Assembly (NCBI GenBank): GCA_018058095.1
Contig: JAGPCO010000014.1
Location: forward strand, 19,815 to 83,814
DNA length: 64,000 bases
Origin: Kofleriaceae bacterium
GTDB taxonomy: Bacteria > Myxococcota_A > Polyangia > Haliangiales > Haliangiaceae
Direction of reading: 5' to 3'
Under the pieces are notes generated by a model. That model ran no database searches and had not been told where the DNA came from. It saw only the letters and a program-made list of their open reading frames with translations. The translations under genes were made by a program, and so were the position numbers. This document shows positions 49,332-57,818 of this stretch, piece by piece (positions within the stretch are counted from its first letter, which is position 1; each line of letters begins with the position of its first letter).

Positions 49332-51110
49332 CTACTCAAACAACGCCATCACCGCTTGGGTCTGCTTCAGCCCTTCGACTTTCCTCGTCTCCGAACCAAC
49401 GCGGATAAAGAGCTTGTCATCGACCGAAGCGACCGTCTTCTGCGACGGAATCCAAATGCACAGGTTGGTCACCCCTCGATAGACGATCGGATCCACTGCG
49501 GCGCAGACCGCCGTCTTCAACGGCTCCGAAAGGCCAGACTTGGAGATGTAGCTGACGATGTTCCGGACGTACTCCTCGACCGCGATCTTGAGAACCCTCG
49601 CCTCGCGATCAACCCCGACGCAGTAACGCGCGCCGACGTTCACCGATTGGATAGCGTCCAGTTCCTCCACCCTTCTCTTGTCGGCTAGCTTGTCGGCAAC
49701 GCCAATGAACACTGCGCCAGTTGACTGCGGGCCGAGGTTCGCGATCGCGCAGATGGTCTCGACGATCCGGGCGAGTAATTCAGGATCCTTCGTTCGCTTG
49801 TCGTCGAGCCGAAGAATCCCTTGCTTGCACTCAAAGGCCGCCGACTCGATCCGAGAACGGCGCAAGCCATTTTCGAACTGCATCGTGGCGCCCGAACCGT
49901 GATTGAGCGCTGGCGGCTCCTTGTCCTCGAAGTGATCTTGGATAAGCCCCTTGACAGTGTTTATGTTGGTCTGTCGAGACTCACTTCGGATTCGCCCTGC
50001 GGCAATTTCGAGCTTCCCCTCTACTCCAGACAGAGCACCGAGGAGATCGTGGTCCTCCTTTGGGCTCTTTCGTTGACGCACGCACAGATCGAAGAACGCC
50101 ATGAAGACCGCATAGAATTCGGTCTTGGCCGGGTTCCCGCTCCCTGGATGGACCGCATTCCGGAAAGCGTTCGGGGAACCGTCGACCGCTTCGATAACGC
50201 CCCTTAGCACCGATAGGGTCGACACAAGTTCGTGTTTTAGTCGTGTTGAGCCGTAAGTCCCCACCCGCAGATTGAGTTCGCGCCCCTCCTCGCTCTGCGG
50301 CTTGTAGATCTCATCGAGAGCGCCGCCGGAGAATGCGAACGGCTTCTGAGACAGCACGGAGATCGCGAGGTCGGCGATCATCTGCTCGTCCTCACTCTCT
50401 CGGAGCTGGCTTCGACGAAGGACGCCTTGCTTGCACCAGAAAGTCTCATCGGCTCGAATCGCATATCCCTGCATCTCGCCGGAAACATCAACGCTGATCT
50501 CGGGCATCTGGGCGAGATCGAGTGATTCGCTGGAGACATCACCCCGGATTTCGGCTGCCACCTCGCGCACAACCGTCGCAAAGGCGCTGACGATGCCGGC
50601 CTGCCGCCGCTCCTGGTCACTCAACTGTCGTCCGAACGAGTTGATCCGTCCAAACACCTCAGTCACAGCCTCTTCGTTTACTGCTGGAAACTCAGTGACG
50701 GCGAGCGTGTACTCGAGCAGCCGTGCGCACTCGTCCGCCGAGTACAACACCGCACCGTCCGGCGGTCGTGCGATCTTCCCTTCGTCGGCCAAGGTCTTGG
50801 CGCGAGACAGTTGGGTGACATCGAAGTATCGCTCGTTGACCGGGAAAGCATTCTCAATGAACCCGAACACAGCGTTCAGTCGCTGCATGCCGTCCAGAAT
50901 TTCGAAGCTCTTCGACCCATCTGCTTTCAGGTGATAGGCGAGGAGCAGCAGCGGGATTGGGTAACCTTCGAGAACTGAATCGATCAGGTGCTGCTTCTCG
51001 GAGAGCGACCACACGAGCTTGCGCTGATAGCGGCGATTGACGCGAAAGTGCCCGTCCCGGAACTCACGATAGGCTTCCTGGATGCTCATCCCTCTTGGCG
51101 TGACGCTCAT
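49332..51110 (-). CDS. DUF262-AlbA_2 fusion protein
   Basis: A 592-aa fusion. Residues 15-230 are a DUF262 (GmrSD N-terminal, ParB-like) domain: RRYQRKLVW at 26-34 and the ILDGMQRL motif at 71-78, which in this family forms the NTP-binding and hydrolysis site. From residue 426 (FECKQGIL, then ICAIANLGPQSTGAVFIGVAD) runs an AlbA_2/Schlafen-like domain ending with FIRVGSETRKVEG. DUF262 proteins in BrxU and GmrSD restrict modified phage DNA; AlbA_2 domains occur in nucleic-acid-targeting defence proteins. First large gene of the block; AGGAG lies just before the ATG. Confidence 0.83.
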   Translation of the reverse strand: MSVTPRGMSIQEAYREFRDGHFRVNRRYQRKLVWSLSEKQHLIDSVLEGYPIPLLLLAYHLKADGSKSFEILDGMQRLNAVFGFIENAFPVNERYFDVTQLSRAKTLADEGKIARPPDGAVLYSADECARLLEYTLAVTEFPAVNEEAVTEVFGRINSFGRQLSDQERRQAGIVSAFATVVREVAAEIRGDVSSESLDLAQMPEISVDVSGEMQGYAIRADETFWCKQGVLRRSQLRESEDEQMIADLAISVLSQKPFAFSGGALDEIYKPQSEEGRELNLRVGTYGSTRLKHELVSTLSVLRGVIEAVDGSPNAFRNAVHPGSGNPAKTEFYAVFMAFFDLCVRQRKSPKEDHDLLGALSGVEGKLEIAAGRIRSESRQTNINTVKGLIQDHFEDKEPPALNHGSGATMQFENGLRRSRIESAAFECKQGILRLDDKRTKDPELLARIVETICAIANLGPQSTGAVFIGVADKLADKRRVEELDAIQSVNVGARYCVGVDREARVLKIAVEEYVRNIVSYISKSGLSEPLKTAVCAAVDPIVYRGVTNLCIWIPSQKTVASVDDKLFIRVGSETRKVEGLKQTQAVMALFE

Positions 51111-51166
51111 TTGCTCCTCATTTCGAACCTAGCCAGCCCACTCCGTTGCCATCAACTCGGCCTGCG

Positions 51167-51280
51167 TCAGGACAGTTTCGACGGCATTCTCGGTCCACCG
51201 TGCTTGACCTTGGACGCGCGCGCCCGACGCGACTTGTCGCCGGGCTCCTTCTTCTCTGTGGTCGTACGTTTCGCGGCCAT
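51167..51280 (-). CDS. 37-aa basic peptide at the head of the defence block
   Basis: A 37-codon frame starting MAAKRTTTEKKEPGDK and ending MPSKLS, with 12 Lys/Arg. It has GGAG seven bases before the ATG, as strong as the other genes of the block, and is followed 56 bp later by the DUF262-AlbA_2 gene. It could be a leader peptide, a small regulator, or a real accessory protein. It is too short for homology by eye, so function is unknown. Confidence 0.5.
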   Translation of the reverse strand: MAAKRTTTEKKEPGDKSRRARASKVKHGGPRMPSKLS

Positions 51281-51482
51281 CGTTCGTCTCCAGGTACAGC
51301 AGTCAGGTCCCATCCATCATCGTGCGCGCGTATGACGGATCAGATCCCGGGCATCAGCGACCCAGTGGGACCACCAACCGTCCCCACCGGGCGCGAGCAG
51401 GTTACCAGGACGCTCAGCCGGCTGTGGACAACGCCGGACAACCGACTGATTTCGCGAAGCATTTGGATCTCTTGCGTGAGGG

Positions 51483-52376
51483 TCAGCGGGTCGCCTGCCA
51501 GAGCTGGAACTGGCCGGAGCGGTTGCTGATGAACAAGGCGGTCCGGTGGTCGGCGGACACCCAGGGGTCCTCCTCGTTGCCGGTGCTGTTGAACGCGGCC
51601 GCCGGGACGGGATCGGCGAACGCCTCCGCGACGCTGTTGCGTTGCATCTGCCAGATGTCGTTGCCGGGGACCCCGTCGCCCTGGAAGTAGACGGTCAGAC
51701 GATCGGCGGAGATGGCCGGGCGCCCACCGAAGGTCGCCACCGCGGCGATGCGCGGGCTGAGCAGCGACGGCGCGCCCCACGCCGCGGGGAGGCTGGCGCG
51801 CTCGCTGACGAACAACGTCGGGTCGGCGCCGCCGTTGCGGCGTGAGTCGAACACCATGACCAGGCCGTCGGGGCTTACGAAGGGCGCGTCGTCGCCGGCG
51901 GGGTCGGCCACCTCGACCACGTCCTGCAGCGGCGCCCAGCTATCGGTCCGGGTGGACCGGGTCGTCACGACGATGCGGGAGGGCGGCGCGACCGCGGCCC
52001 ACAGGGTGAGGCCGTCGGCGGACACGTGCGGGCTGTACACGCTGCCAGCGAGCGAGGTCACCCGGGTGGCTGGAGGCCACGGGTCCGCCGTCGTCGCCCG
52101 CCGCGAGACGAACACCTCGGCGGATGGCGTGTTCACGTACAGCTCCAGGCCGTCGGCCGTCATCGAGGGATCGTCGACCGCGGCGAGGCCGAGGTCGATC
52201 CGCACCGGCGCCCCCCAGGGCAGGGCGAGGTTGGCATCGTCTGCTCGGCCGCCGTCGTCGAGCAGCGGCGCATCGGCGCCCTGGTCGGAGCCCAGCCCGA
52301 AGCCGATCCGTCCGCACCCCGCCGCCGCGGCGAGCGCCAGCGTCGCGGCCACGCGCCATGCCATCCGCCGCGCCAT
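51483..52376 (-). CDS. PD40/TolB-like beta-propeller lipoprotein
   Basis: A 297-aa lipoprotein (lipobox AAGC) with a short acidic linker and repeats of the PD40 type: DPSMTADGLELYVN, SPHVSADGLTLWAA, APFVSPDGLVMVFDSRR, RPAISADRLTVYF and DPWVSADHRTALFISNR. These give a five- or six-bladed propeller, often called WD40-like/TolB C-terminal. It may bind protein or carbohydrate in the envelope. Host-type GC. TAGGAT lies five bases before the ATG. Confidence 0.82.
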   Translation of the reverse strand: MARRMAWRVAATLALAAAAGCGRIGFGLGSDQGADAPLLDDGGRADDANLALPWGAPVRIDLGLAAVDDPSMTADGLELYVNTPSAEVFVSRRATTADPWPPATRVTSLAGSVYSPHVSADGLTLWAAVAPPSRIVVTTRSTRTDSWAPLQDVVEVADPAGDDAPFVSPDGLVMVFDSRRNGGADPTLFVSERASLPAAWGAPSLLSPRIAAVATFGGRPAISADRLTVYFQGDGVPGNDIWQMQRNSVAEAFADPVPAAAFNSTGNEEDPWVSADHRTALFISNRSGQFQLWQATR

Positions 52377-52381
52377 GCCAC

Positions 52382-52387
52382 ATCCTA
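52382..52387 (-). promoter_or_regulatory. -10-like TAGGAT, 5 nt before start
   Basis: Minus strand TAGGAT, GTGGC, ATG at 52376. Same hexamer as the Cys-rich lipoprotein gene at 29532. Confidence 0.45.
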
Positions 52388-52601
52388 GCGTGGGCTGGCC
52401 CGTGGTTGCGTGGGTCCTCGCTTGCCTGATCGAGGCGCTCCGCGGCGGGTGATCTCAGCGATCTCGATCCTTGGTAATCGCGCACTGGCGCGGACGGGGT
52501 TCGCCATCGACAACCGGGCGCTCGATGCGCTCACCTGTCCGTAGCGAGGGGGCCCTCCGCGCGCAGGTGCGGTGCTCGTCGAGGCATGCGAACATGCGGC
52601 G

Positions 52602-54047
52602 ATGAGCAGTCCGTCTACCCGCCTGGCAACCGTGGGTGTCCTGGCGCTTGGCGTGATCGCAGGTCACCGGGGCGTCGAGGCGGCCACGGTCGAGGCGGCG
52701 TCGTGTTCGCAACTCGACGTCCAGGCCGCCGTCGAGCGCGCCGCCGTCGACGACACCGTGACGGTGCCCGCGGGGGCGTGCGCCTGGAGCGAGGCCGTGG
52801 CCTGGCGCAACACGAACCTCCAGCTCCTCGGTGCCGGCGCGGGCCAGACCGTCATCACGTGCCAGGCCTGCCTGAGCATCACGTCCGACGCGATGACGAG
52901 CGAGTTCTCGCGCTGGCGGGTCTCGGGCTTCACCTTCCAGGGCGATGCGCCGAGCGGCACTGTCGTGCAGATCTGGGACAACGTCGGGCCGTGGAAGGCG
53001 GGCTGGCGCTTCGACCACAACGAGCTGGCCTTTCCCGGGGCGGGCAGCGGCTACGGCATCTTCGTCGGGGGCGTCAGCTATGGCCTCATCGACAACAACG
53101 TCTTCCGCTGGGGCAACGGGCTGGCCATCATCAACGTCGCGCAGCAGGCCGACGAGTACCCGGCGACGATCACCAACCTGCAGGGCGCGTACGCGGCGTC
53201 GTTGCCACTCGACATGGGCACCGAGAAGGCGCTCTACATCGAAGACAACCGGTTCGAGAGCACGGCGCCTGGCGGCTGCGCGGCGTACGACACCTCGAGC
53301 GGCGGCGGCCGCGCGGTGTTCCGACACAACGAGGTCGTGGGGTGCCTCTACTACTCACACTGGACCCGCACGCTCGAGATCGGCGGCATCCTGCACGAGA
53401 TCTACCGGAACCGGTTCGTGGGCAACGACGCGTATCGTGGCTACCCCATCCGGCTCGAGGCGGGCACGGGCGCCATCTTCGACAACACGAGCATCGGCTT
53501 CGACGAGCACGTCGCGGTGCTCGACGAGCGGCGCGGGTTCGTCGAAGCTGACGGCGAGCTCGGCGCCTGCGACGGCAGCAAGGCCTGGGACGGCAACGCG
53601 GGGGATGCGGCGGCGCCTGGATGGCCGTGCCTGGGGCAGATCGGCCGCGCGCCTGGAAAGACGATGGCGCAGCTGATGGCGGGCGACAAGCAGGAGTCTG
53701 CGCCGCTCTACTTCTGGAACAATGGCGTCGAGGAAGGGTGTCACACCGGCGGCGCGTGTACCGACAGCATGACGGCCTCCGTGTATGACGGCTCCCCGGC
53801 CGCCGAGGCGCACGTCCGCGCCACGCCGCACCCCAACGGCGAGGTCGACTACGTGCTGAGCGGCGGGACCCCCAAGCCGGGCTACACGCCCTACGCCTAT
53901 CCCCATCCACTACGCGGCGAGCCGCTCGCCGCGGGCGAGGGGGACGAGGGCTGCGGTTGCCGCGCGCGTGGCGGCGGCGCCTCCGCCTGGCTGGTCCTGG
54001 TCGCGCTCGGCGCGGTGCGGCGTCGTCGAGCTGGCCGTGCCTGTTGA
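52602..54047 (+). CDS. Secreted parallel beta-helix protein with MYXO-CTERM tail
   Basis: A 481-aa exported protein. A signal peptide is followed by a pectate-lyase-like beta-helix with a start segment (QAAVERAAVDDTVTVPAGAC) and repeating rungs containing NNVFRWGNG, IEDNRFEST, FRHNEVVGC, IYRNRFVGN. The end shows a Cys-containing GCGCRARGGG, a hydrophobic helix AWLVLVALGAV and RRRRAGR, the MYXO-CTERM layout. Substrate is probably a polysaccharide, though no catalytic residues are identified. Start chosen at MSSPSTR, ten codons inside a longer reading. Confidence 0.78.
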   Translation: MSSPSTRLATVGVLALGVIAGHRGVEAATVEAASCSQLDVQAAVERAAVDDTVTVPAGACAWSEAVAWRNTNLQLLGAGAGQTVITCQACLSITSDAMTSEFSRWRVSGFTFQGDAPSGTVVQIWDNVGPWKAGWRFDHNELAFPGAGSGYGIFVGGVSYGLIDNNVFRWGNGLAIINVAQQADEYPATITNLQGAYAASLPLDMGTEKALYIEDNRFESTAPGGCAAYDTSSGGGRAVFRHNEVVGCLYYSHWTRTLEIGGILHEIYRNRFVGNDAYRGYPIRLEAGTGAIFDNTSIGFDEHVAVLDERRGFVEADGELGACDGSKAWDGNAGDAAAPGWPCLGQIGRAPGKTMAQLMAGDKQESAPLYFWNNGVEEGCHTGGACTDSMTASVYDGSPAAEAHVRATPHPNGEVDYVLSGGTPKPGYTPYAYPHPLRGEPLAAGEGDEGCGCRARGGGASAWLVLVALGAVRRRRAGRAC

Positions 54048-54052
54048 GCATT

Positions 54053-54079
54053 GATCTGGTCGTGCCGACCTGATCGGGG
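54053..54079. repeat. Palindromic repeat, copy 1
   Basis: Arms GATCTGGTC and GACCTGATC around a GTGCC loop, followed by GGGG. Pairs form except for one T-T mismatch. It lies between the stops of the beta-helix gene and the convergent gene at 54150. A partial copy follows near 54095. Confidence 0.7.
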
Positions 54080-54149
54080 TGGCGGCCCTATTGCTCTGGT
54101 CGTGCCGCCAGACGAGGTCGTGAAGGCTGGGACATGGTGGCGTCGCTGG

Positions 54150-55043
54150 TCACGCTGCGCGCGCCTCGGCGCGCTTGAAGATCTTGTAGTGCAGGGAGAG
54201 GACGGGGAGGCCCAGGAAGCGGACCTTGTGGTCGCAGCGCAGGGTGCCCTGGTCGTCGACGAAGACGCGGAAGTGCTCCTTGAGCGACGTGATCTGCCAG
54301 ACGCGCAGGTCGGTGCCGGCGCGCTGCATGCGGTAGAAGCCGGCATCGCCGAAGCTGTGTCCGCTCGAGTCGAGGACGAACGAGCCATCCGGCTCGGCCA
54401 TCGGGCGCAACACCACGGTGGCGTTCCCGCTGGGCATGGGGAACACGACCTTCACGCACGGCACCTGCAAGGTCGGCGAGGTCTCGGTCATGTAGAAGCC
54501 GGTGTAGAGCACCGCCTTGCCGTGCGCGAGGGTGCGGAACCAGCCGGTGTAGCGGACGCTGCCATCCGGCCTGCGCATCGCGATGATCTCGCTGACCATG
54601 CCGTGCGCGGTGTCGAGCGGCGACAGCGGGAAGTTGAGCTGGTTCACCTGTCGGCTGATCGTCTTCACCAGCAGCCACATGCCGATGCTGGCCGGGAAGT
54701 AGGTCTGGCTCCACACGTCCATCGCGTACGACGCGGTGTGCTCGTAGAAGTCGCGAATGGCCGGATGCACCTTGGTCGGATCGAACGAGGGCGCGCGCAG
54801 CTGCTCGAAGCTCGGGATGAGCCCGGCGCCCTGCGCGTTGCGTTCGATGCGCAGGCCTTCGGCGTCACAGACCTCCTGGTAGGTGGCGTCGCCGATCGTC
54901 TCTCCGCCGACCGGACCGGCAAGCCACCCGACGGCGTCGCGCTGGCGCCGGCGCCCGAAGATCCAGATCAGCAGGTAGATGAACTGCGCGCCGATCCGCC
55001 CGACGAAGCCGGCGAACCATCCGATGCGCGGGGAGTCACTCAC
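54150..55043 (-). CDS. Hypothetical protein with N-terminal membrane helix
   Basis: A 297-aa protein starting at GTG with AAGG four bases upstream. An N-terminal hydrophobic segment (AQFIYLLIWIFG) is followed by a basic RRRQR stop-transfer. The remaining 250 residues are soluble with a beta-rich core (YTGWFRTLAHGKAVLYTGFYM, VKVVFPMPSGNATVVLRPM, VRFLGLPVLSLHYKIFK). No family recognised. It might be a lipocalin-like or steroid-binding fold judging from the strand pattern, but that is speculation. Confidence 0.6.
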   Translation of the reverse strand: MSDSPRIGWFAGFVGRIGAQFIYLLIWIFGRRRQRDAVGWLAGPVGGETIGDATYQEVCDAEGLRIERNAQGAGLIPSFEQLRAPSFDPTKVHPAIRDFYEHTASYAMDVWSQTYFPASIGMWLLVKTISRQVNQLNFPLSPLDTAHGMVSEIIAMRRPDGSVRYTGWFRTLAHGKAVLYTGFYMTETSPTLQVPCVKVVFPMPSGNATVVLRPMAEPDGSFVLDSSGHSFGDAGFYRMQRAGTDLRVWQITSLKEHFRVFVDDQGTLRCDHKVRFLGLPVLSLHYKIFKRAEARAA

Positions 55044-55168
55044 GAGGCCTTCATCGCATGAGATGCGTCATCGTGGTGTGCGGTCGCAGCACACCGTGAT
55101 GTGCCTTGCGACCTGCGTGGGCCCGTCCGCTGCCGAGGCCGCCCTGGCGCGGCCTGCTGGCGGAGGCG

Positions 55169-55798
55169 TCAGACCTGGGCGGCGGTGGCGATGATGTACT
55201 CGATGAGCTCGGTCATGGTCGCTGGTCCGTAGTGGACCAGCTCGGCCTCGTCGCCATCGTCGACCGCCTTGCCGTTACCCCCCAGCCACAGCGGGAACCG
55301 GGCCTCGAAGGCCGCGCGGGTCGAGGCCAGGACGCGGCGCCGGAACCCGAGGAGGGTGTCGACGTCGAAGTCCAACCGGTAGTCGTGGAACACGAACATG
55401 GGGGCGCCGCCATCGAACGCGTTTCCCAGCACGAGCTCGATCGACTTCTCGTCCAGGCCACAGCCGTCGCCGATCGAGGCGAGCTTGAGGTCGCCCGCTC
55501 CGTCGAGGGCTCGGCCCACGGCCACGAGCAAGCGGTCGACGCCGCCGATGCGGGTGTAGCGATTGTCGGTGAACCCGTCGCACGTCTGGTAGAAGCAGCG
55601 CAGGTCGGCCGGCAGCGGTCGCCCCATGCGTTGCTCGAGGGCCTCCCACGCCGCCGCGTGCGCCGCGAAGTTCGACGGGAGAAACCGGACGAGCTTGTCC
55701 TCGTGGCCCTCGAGGTTGTCCTTGAGCTCCTCCAGGTGGCTCTCGATGAGCGACGTGTCCTCGGCGCCTGCCGACTTGGTCGGTTTCATGGTCAACAT
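55169..55798 (-). CDS. SMI1/KNR4 (SUKH) family protein
   Basis: A 209-aa soluble protein with the SUKH core: EALEQRMGRPLPADLRCFYQ, then CDGFT, an acidic middle, and APMFVFHDYRLDFDVDTLLGFRR. The family's entry motif (LPxDL.xFY...G) is clear. SUKH proteins are immunity factors for contact-dependent or polymorphic toxins in many bacteria and are also widely stand-alone. No toxin gene is adjacent. An in-frame ATG four codons downstream is an alternative start. Confidence 0.75.
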   Translation of the reverse strand: MLTMKPTKSAGAEDTSLIESHLEELKDNLEGHEDKLVRFLPSNFAAHAAAWEALEQRMGRPLPADLRCFYQTCDGFTDNRYTRIGGVDRLLVAVGRALDGAGDLKLASIGDGCGLDEKSIELVLGNAFDGGAPMFVFHDYRLDFDVDTLLGFRRRVLASTRAAFEARFPLWLGGNGKAVDDGDEAELVHYGPATMTELIEYIIATAAQV

Positions 55799-55821
55799 GG
55801 TAGCCCAGGTGGCCCACCCAC

Positions 55822-55841
55822 TTGGTCGTGCCGACCTGATC
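55822..55841. repeat. Palindromic repeat, copy 2 (partial left arm)
   Basis: TTGGTCGTGCCGACCTGATC: inner arms GGTC/GACC and the right GATC are intact; the left outer arm has lost its GATC. It lies between the SUKH gene start and the 3' end of the solenoid gene. Confidence 0.65.
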
Positions 55842-55867
55842 TGCTCGACCCCGGCCGTTCATGGAGG

Positions 55868-57043
55868 TCATGCTCTGACGAGGCTCCAGGCGAGCTTCGC
55901 GGCCTCGGCCGGCGCGGTGATGTTCTTCAGCGCCTTGCGCATCGCGCTCCACTCCTTGCGGGCGAAGTGCACCTTGGCGTGATCGGCCGCGCCAAGCGTC
56001 TGCGACCAGACCAGCGCGTGGTCGGTTTGCTCGAGCTCCAGCGCGAGCTCCATCACTTGACGCAGCGCTTGCTGCTGCGGTGTGCCGGCGATGGTGAGCG
56101 CGTGCTCGAGCAGCACCAACGCTGGCGGCCAGCCGCGATCACGCGCGACCATTCTCGCCAGCGACAGGTACGCGCCGAACGAAGCAAAGCTGCGCGAGTC
56201 GAAGCTGCCGGTGTTCATTCGCTGCAGGGTGACGTCGAGCAGCGTCGTCGCGTCCTTCTTCCTTCCCAGCAGGCGCAAGGCGTCGAACGCTCTGGCGAGG
56301 TCGGACATCACGAAGTGCAGGTTCCACTCGGAGGGCACGAGCCTGGTCATGGCGTCGAGGGCCTGCGTTTTGACCTTGGCCAGCACGTCGGCCTTCCGGC
56401 CGAACATGAGCAACGTCTCCACGCCGGCCTCGTCTCGTTCGCGGGCGTCGAGCGAGTCCCACAGCGCCCGCGCGGCCTTCTTGTCGCCGAGCTCGAGCAG
56501 GAAGCTGGCCACCGCCGCGCCCCAGCCGGCCTTCCTGGCGATCCCCGCCGCTTCGTGCACGAGCGCGAGCGCCTGTGCCGGTCTTCCCAGGCGCTGCAGT
56601 CGGCCAGCGGCGACGTACGTGCTCATGGCGTGCTGGTGCGGAGACAGCCTGGCGCGCGCTTCGGGTGGAATCAGCGCGTGTTCAGCCCGGAACGTGTCGG
56701 GAGATTTCGCCAGGAGCGCCGCGGTGGTCCTTCGCTTCTCGCGTTTCGCCGTCGCGACGACCGGGTCGAACGCCCGCATTGCCGAGACCTCGTCATCGAG
56801 ATCGAGGTGCGCCGACGCGATCGCCCTGGCATCGCCGAGACGCGCCAGCGAGTCACGCGGCGGCGCCGCTTCGAGCTTCTTGATCAGCGCCTTGGTTGCC
56901 TTGGCATCGCCCTCCCGCGCGTATCGGTCGAGCACGAAATGGGCGTACTGGCGCGCTTCACCGGCTCTGGGCTGCAGCGCCCAGTCGGCCGTGCACCTGA
57001 GCCAGGCATCGAACGAGTCCGTGGTGGGCCATCGGGGAGCCAT
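55868..57043 (-). CDS. Helical-repeat (TPR-like) protein, unknown function
   Basis: A 391-aa protein with no signal peptide, composed of repeated helix pairs such as RLQRLGRPAQALALVHEAAG, LELGDKKAARALWDSLDAR, LLGRKKDATTLLDVTLQRM and DRGWPPALVLLEHALTIAG. These fit a TPR/SEL1-type solenoid used for protein binding. It lies between two SUKH genes on the same strand and could belong with them, but nothing shows a partner. Confidence 0.62.
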   Translation of the reverse strand: MAPRWPTTDSFDAWLRCTADWALQPRAGEARQYAHFVLDRYAREGDAKATKALIKKLEAAPPRDSLARLGDARAIASAHLDLDDEVSAMRAFDPVVATAKREKRRTTAALLAKSPDTFRAEHALIPPEARARLSPHQHAMSTYVAAGRLQRLGRPAQALALVHEAAGIARKAGWGAAVASFLLELGDKKAARALWDSLDARERDEAGVETLLMFGRKADVLAKVKTQALDAMTRLVPSEWNLHFVMSDLARAFDALRLLGRKKDATTLLDVTLQRMNTGSFDSRSFASFGAYLSLARMVARDRGWPPALVLLEHALTIAGTPQQQALRQVMELALELEQTDHALVWSQTLGAADHAKVHFARKEWSAMRKALKNITAPAEAAKLAWSLVRA

Positions 57044-57146
57044 GGGGCAGAACGTTCAGCAGCCCAAAGGCCGCCACTGGACCTGCCCATGGGAGCAGGT
57101 CCGCGCTCGAGGCGCAACGCGCAAGGCGAGGGAGCGTTGCACCCAG

Positions 57147-57173
57147 GATCCGGTCGTGCCGACCTGATCGGGG
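57147..57173. repeat. Palindromic repeat, copy 3
   Basis: Arms GATCCGGTC and GACCTGATC around GTGCC, followed by GGGG, directly before the stop codon of the SUKH gene at 57175. One arm base differs from copy 1. Confidence 0.7.
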
Positions 57174-57174
57174 C

Positions 57175-57792
57175 TCACGCCAGCTTCGCGAGCTCCGTGT
57201 CGATCCAATCGAGGTACCACGTCGTGAACGTGAGGCGCGCTCCCGCGGCCGACACCGCCGGATAGAGCCCCGCGTCATTCGCGGTCTCGTCGTGCCAAAC
57301 CTCGCCGCGCTGCGGACCAGACACGACCAGCAACGATCGCGACGCGCAGCCGTGATGACACAGGTAGAAGGCCCCCGTCGACTCGCATGCCGCCCAGTAC
57401 GCGCGCTGGCGCGACTCCTGGTCGTCATCGCCTTGTTCGTCTTCGTCGCCCCACAGCAGGTGTTCGGGGTTGTGAGCGTCGGCGTACTTCCAGGCCGTGC
57501 CGAGTCGCTTGTAGTCGGTGTAGTCCTCGGAGTCTTTGCCGTGAAATGGGATTACGCCGTACGAGGGCCCGGCGCCTCCGTTGCCCACCGTAAGGACAAA
57601 CGCGCGGAAGTCCTCAGGCAGGCGAAACCCATGCGCTCCCTCGAGCGCCGCGATCACCGCCTCTTCGACCGGCGCATGGAACCTGTACTTGTGCGAACTC
57701 GCACCGAACACGCGGTAGTTCGCATCGCGCGCGGCGAGCTCGTCGACACGGCGGCGCAGCTCGTGAACGTCGACCACAGCCGACGCTAGCAT
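57175..57792 (-). CDS. SMI1/KNR4 (SUKH) family protein
   Basis: A 205-aa soluble protein with a typical SUKH core: FRLPEDFRAFVLTVGNGGAG, followed by YGVIPF, an acidic loop (WGDEDEQGDDDQE), and a late aromatic segment TFTTWYLDWIDTELAKL. The LPxDFRxFxLxxGNGGAGP pattern is the SUKH-1 signature. It is flanked on both sides by palindromic repeats. An immunity role is possible but there is no adjacent toxin. Confidence 0.8.
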   Translation of the reverse strand: MLASAVVDVHELRRRVDELAARDANYRVFGASSHKYRFHAPVEEAVIAALEGAHGFRLPEDFRAFVLTVGNGGAGPSYGVIPFHGKDSEDYTDYKRLGTAWKYADAHNPEHLLWGDEDEQGDDDQESRQRAYWAACESTGAFYLCHHGCASRSLLVVSGPQRGEVWHDETANDAGLYPAVSAAGARLTFTTWYLDWIDTELAKLA

Positions 57793-57818
57793 CGGCCCCT
57801 GACCGGGTCGTGCCCCCT

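Larger units (their letters stand above)
45470..51280 (-). mobile_element. Foreign gene block with defence-type genes
   Basis: Five minus-strand genes with clearly lower GC, many A/T third positions, and strong Shine-Dalgarno sites, inserted between a MshEN gene and a PD40 lipoprotein gene that both have the host's extreme GC. No integrase, transposase or tRNA was seen, so the route of transfer is unknown. Gene content (DUF262-AlbA_2, OLD-TOPRIM, AAA ATPase, HNH-like) is that of anti-phage islands. The gaps of 34 and 95 bp and one 4-bp overlap suggest one or two operons. Confidence 0.75.

Noticed and set aside
51423..51431. TGTGGACAA, a perfect DnaA box of the high-GC type, beside the defence block
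   Set aside because: A single isolated box in 64 kb can be chance; no cluster or AT-rich element accompanies it.
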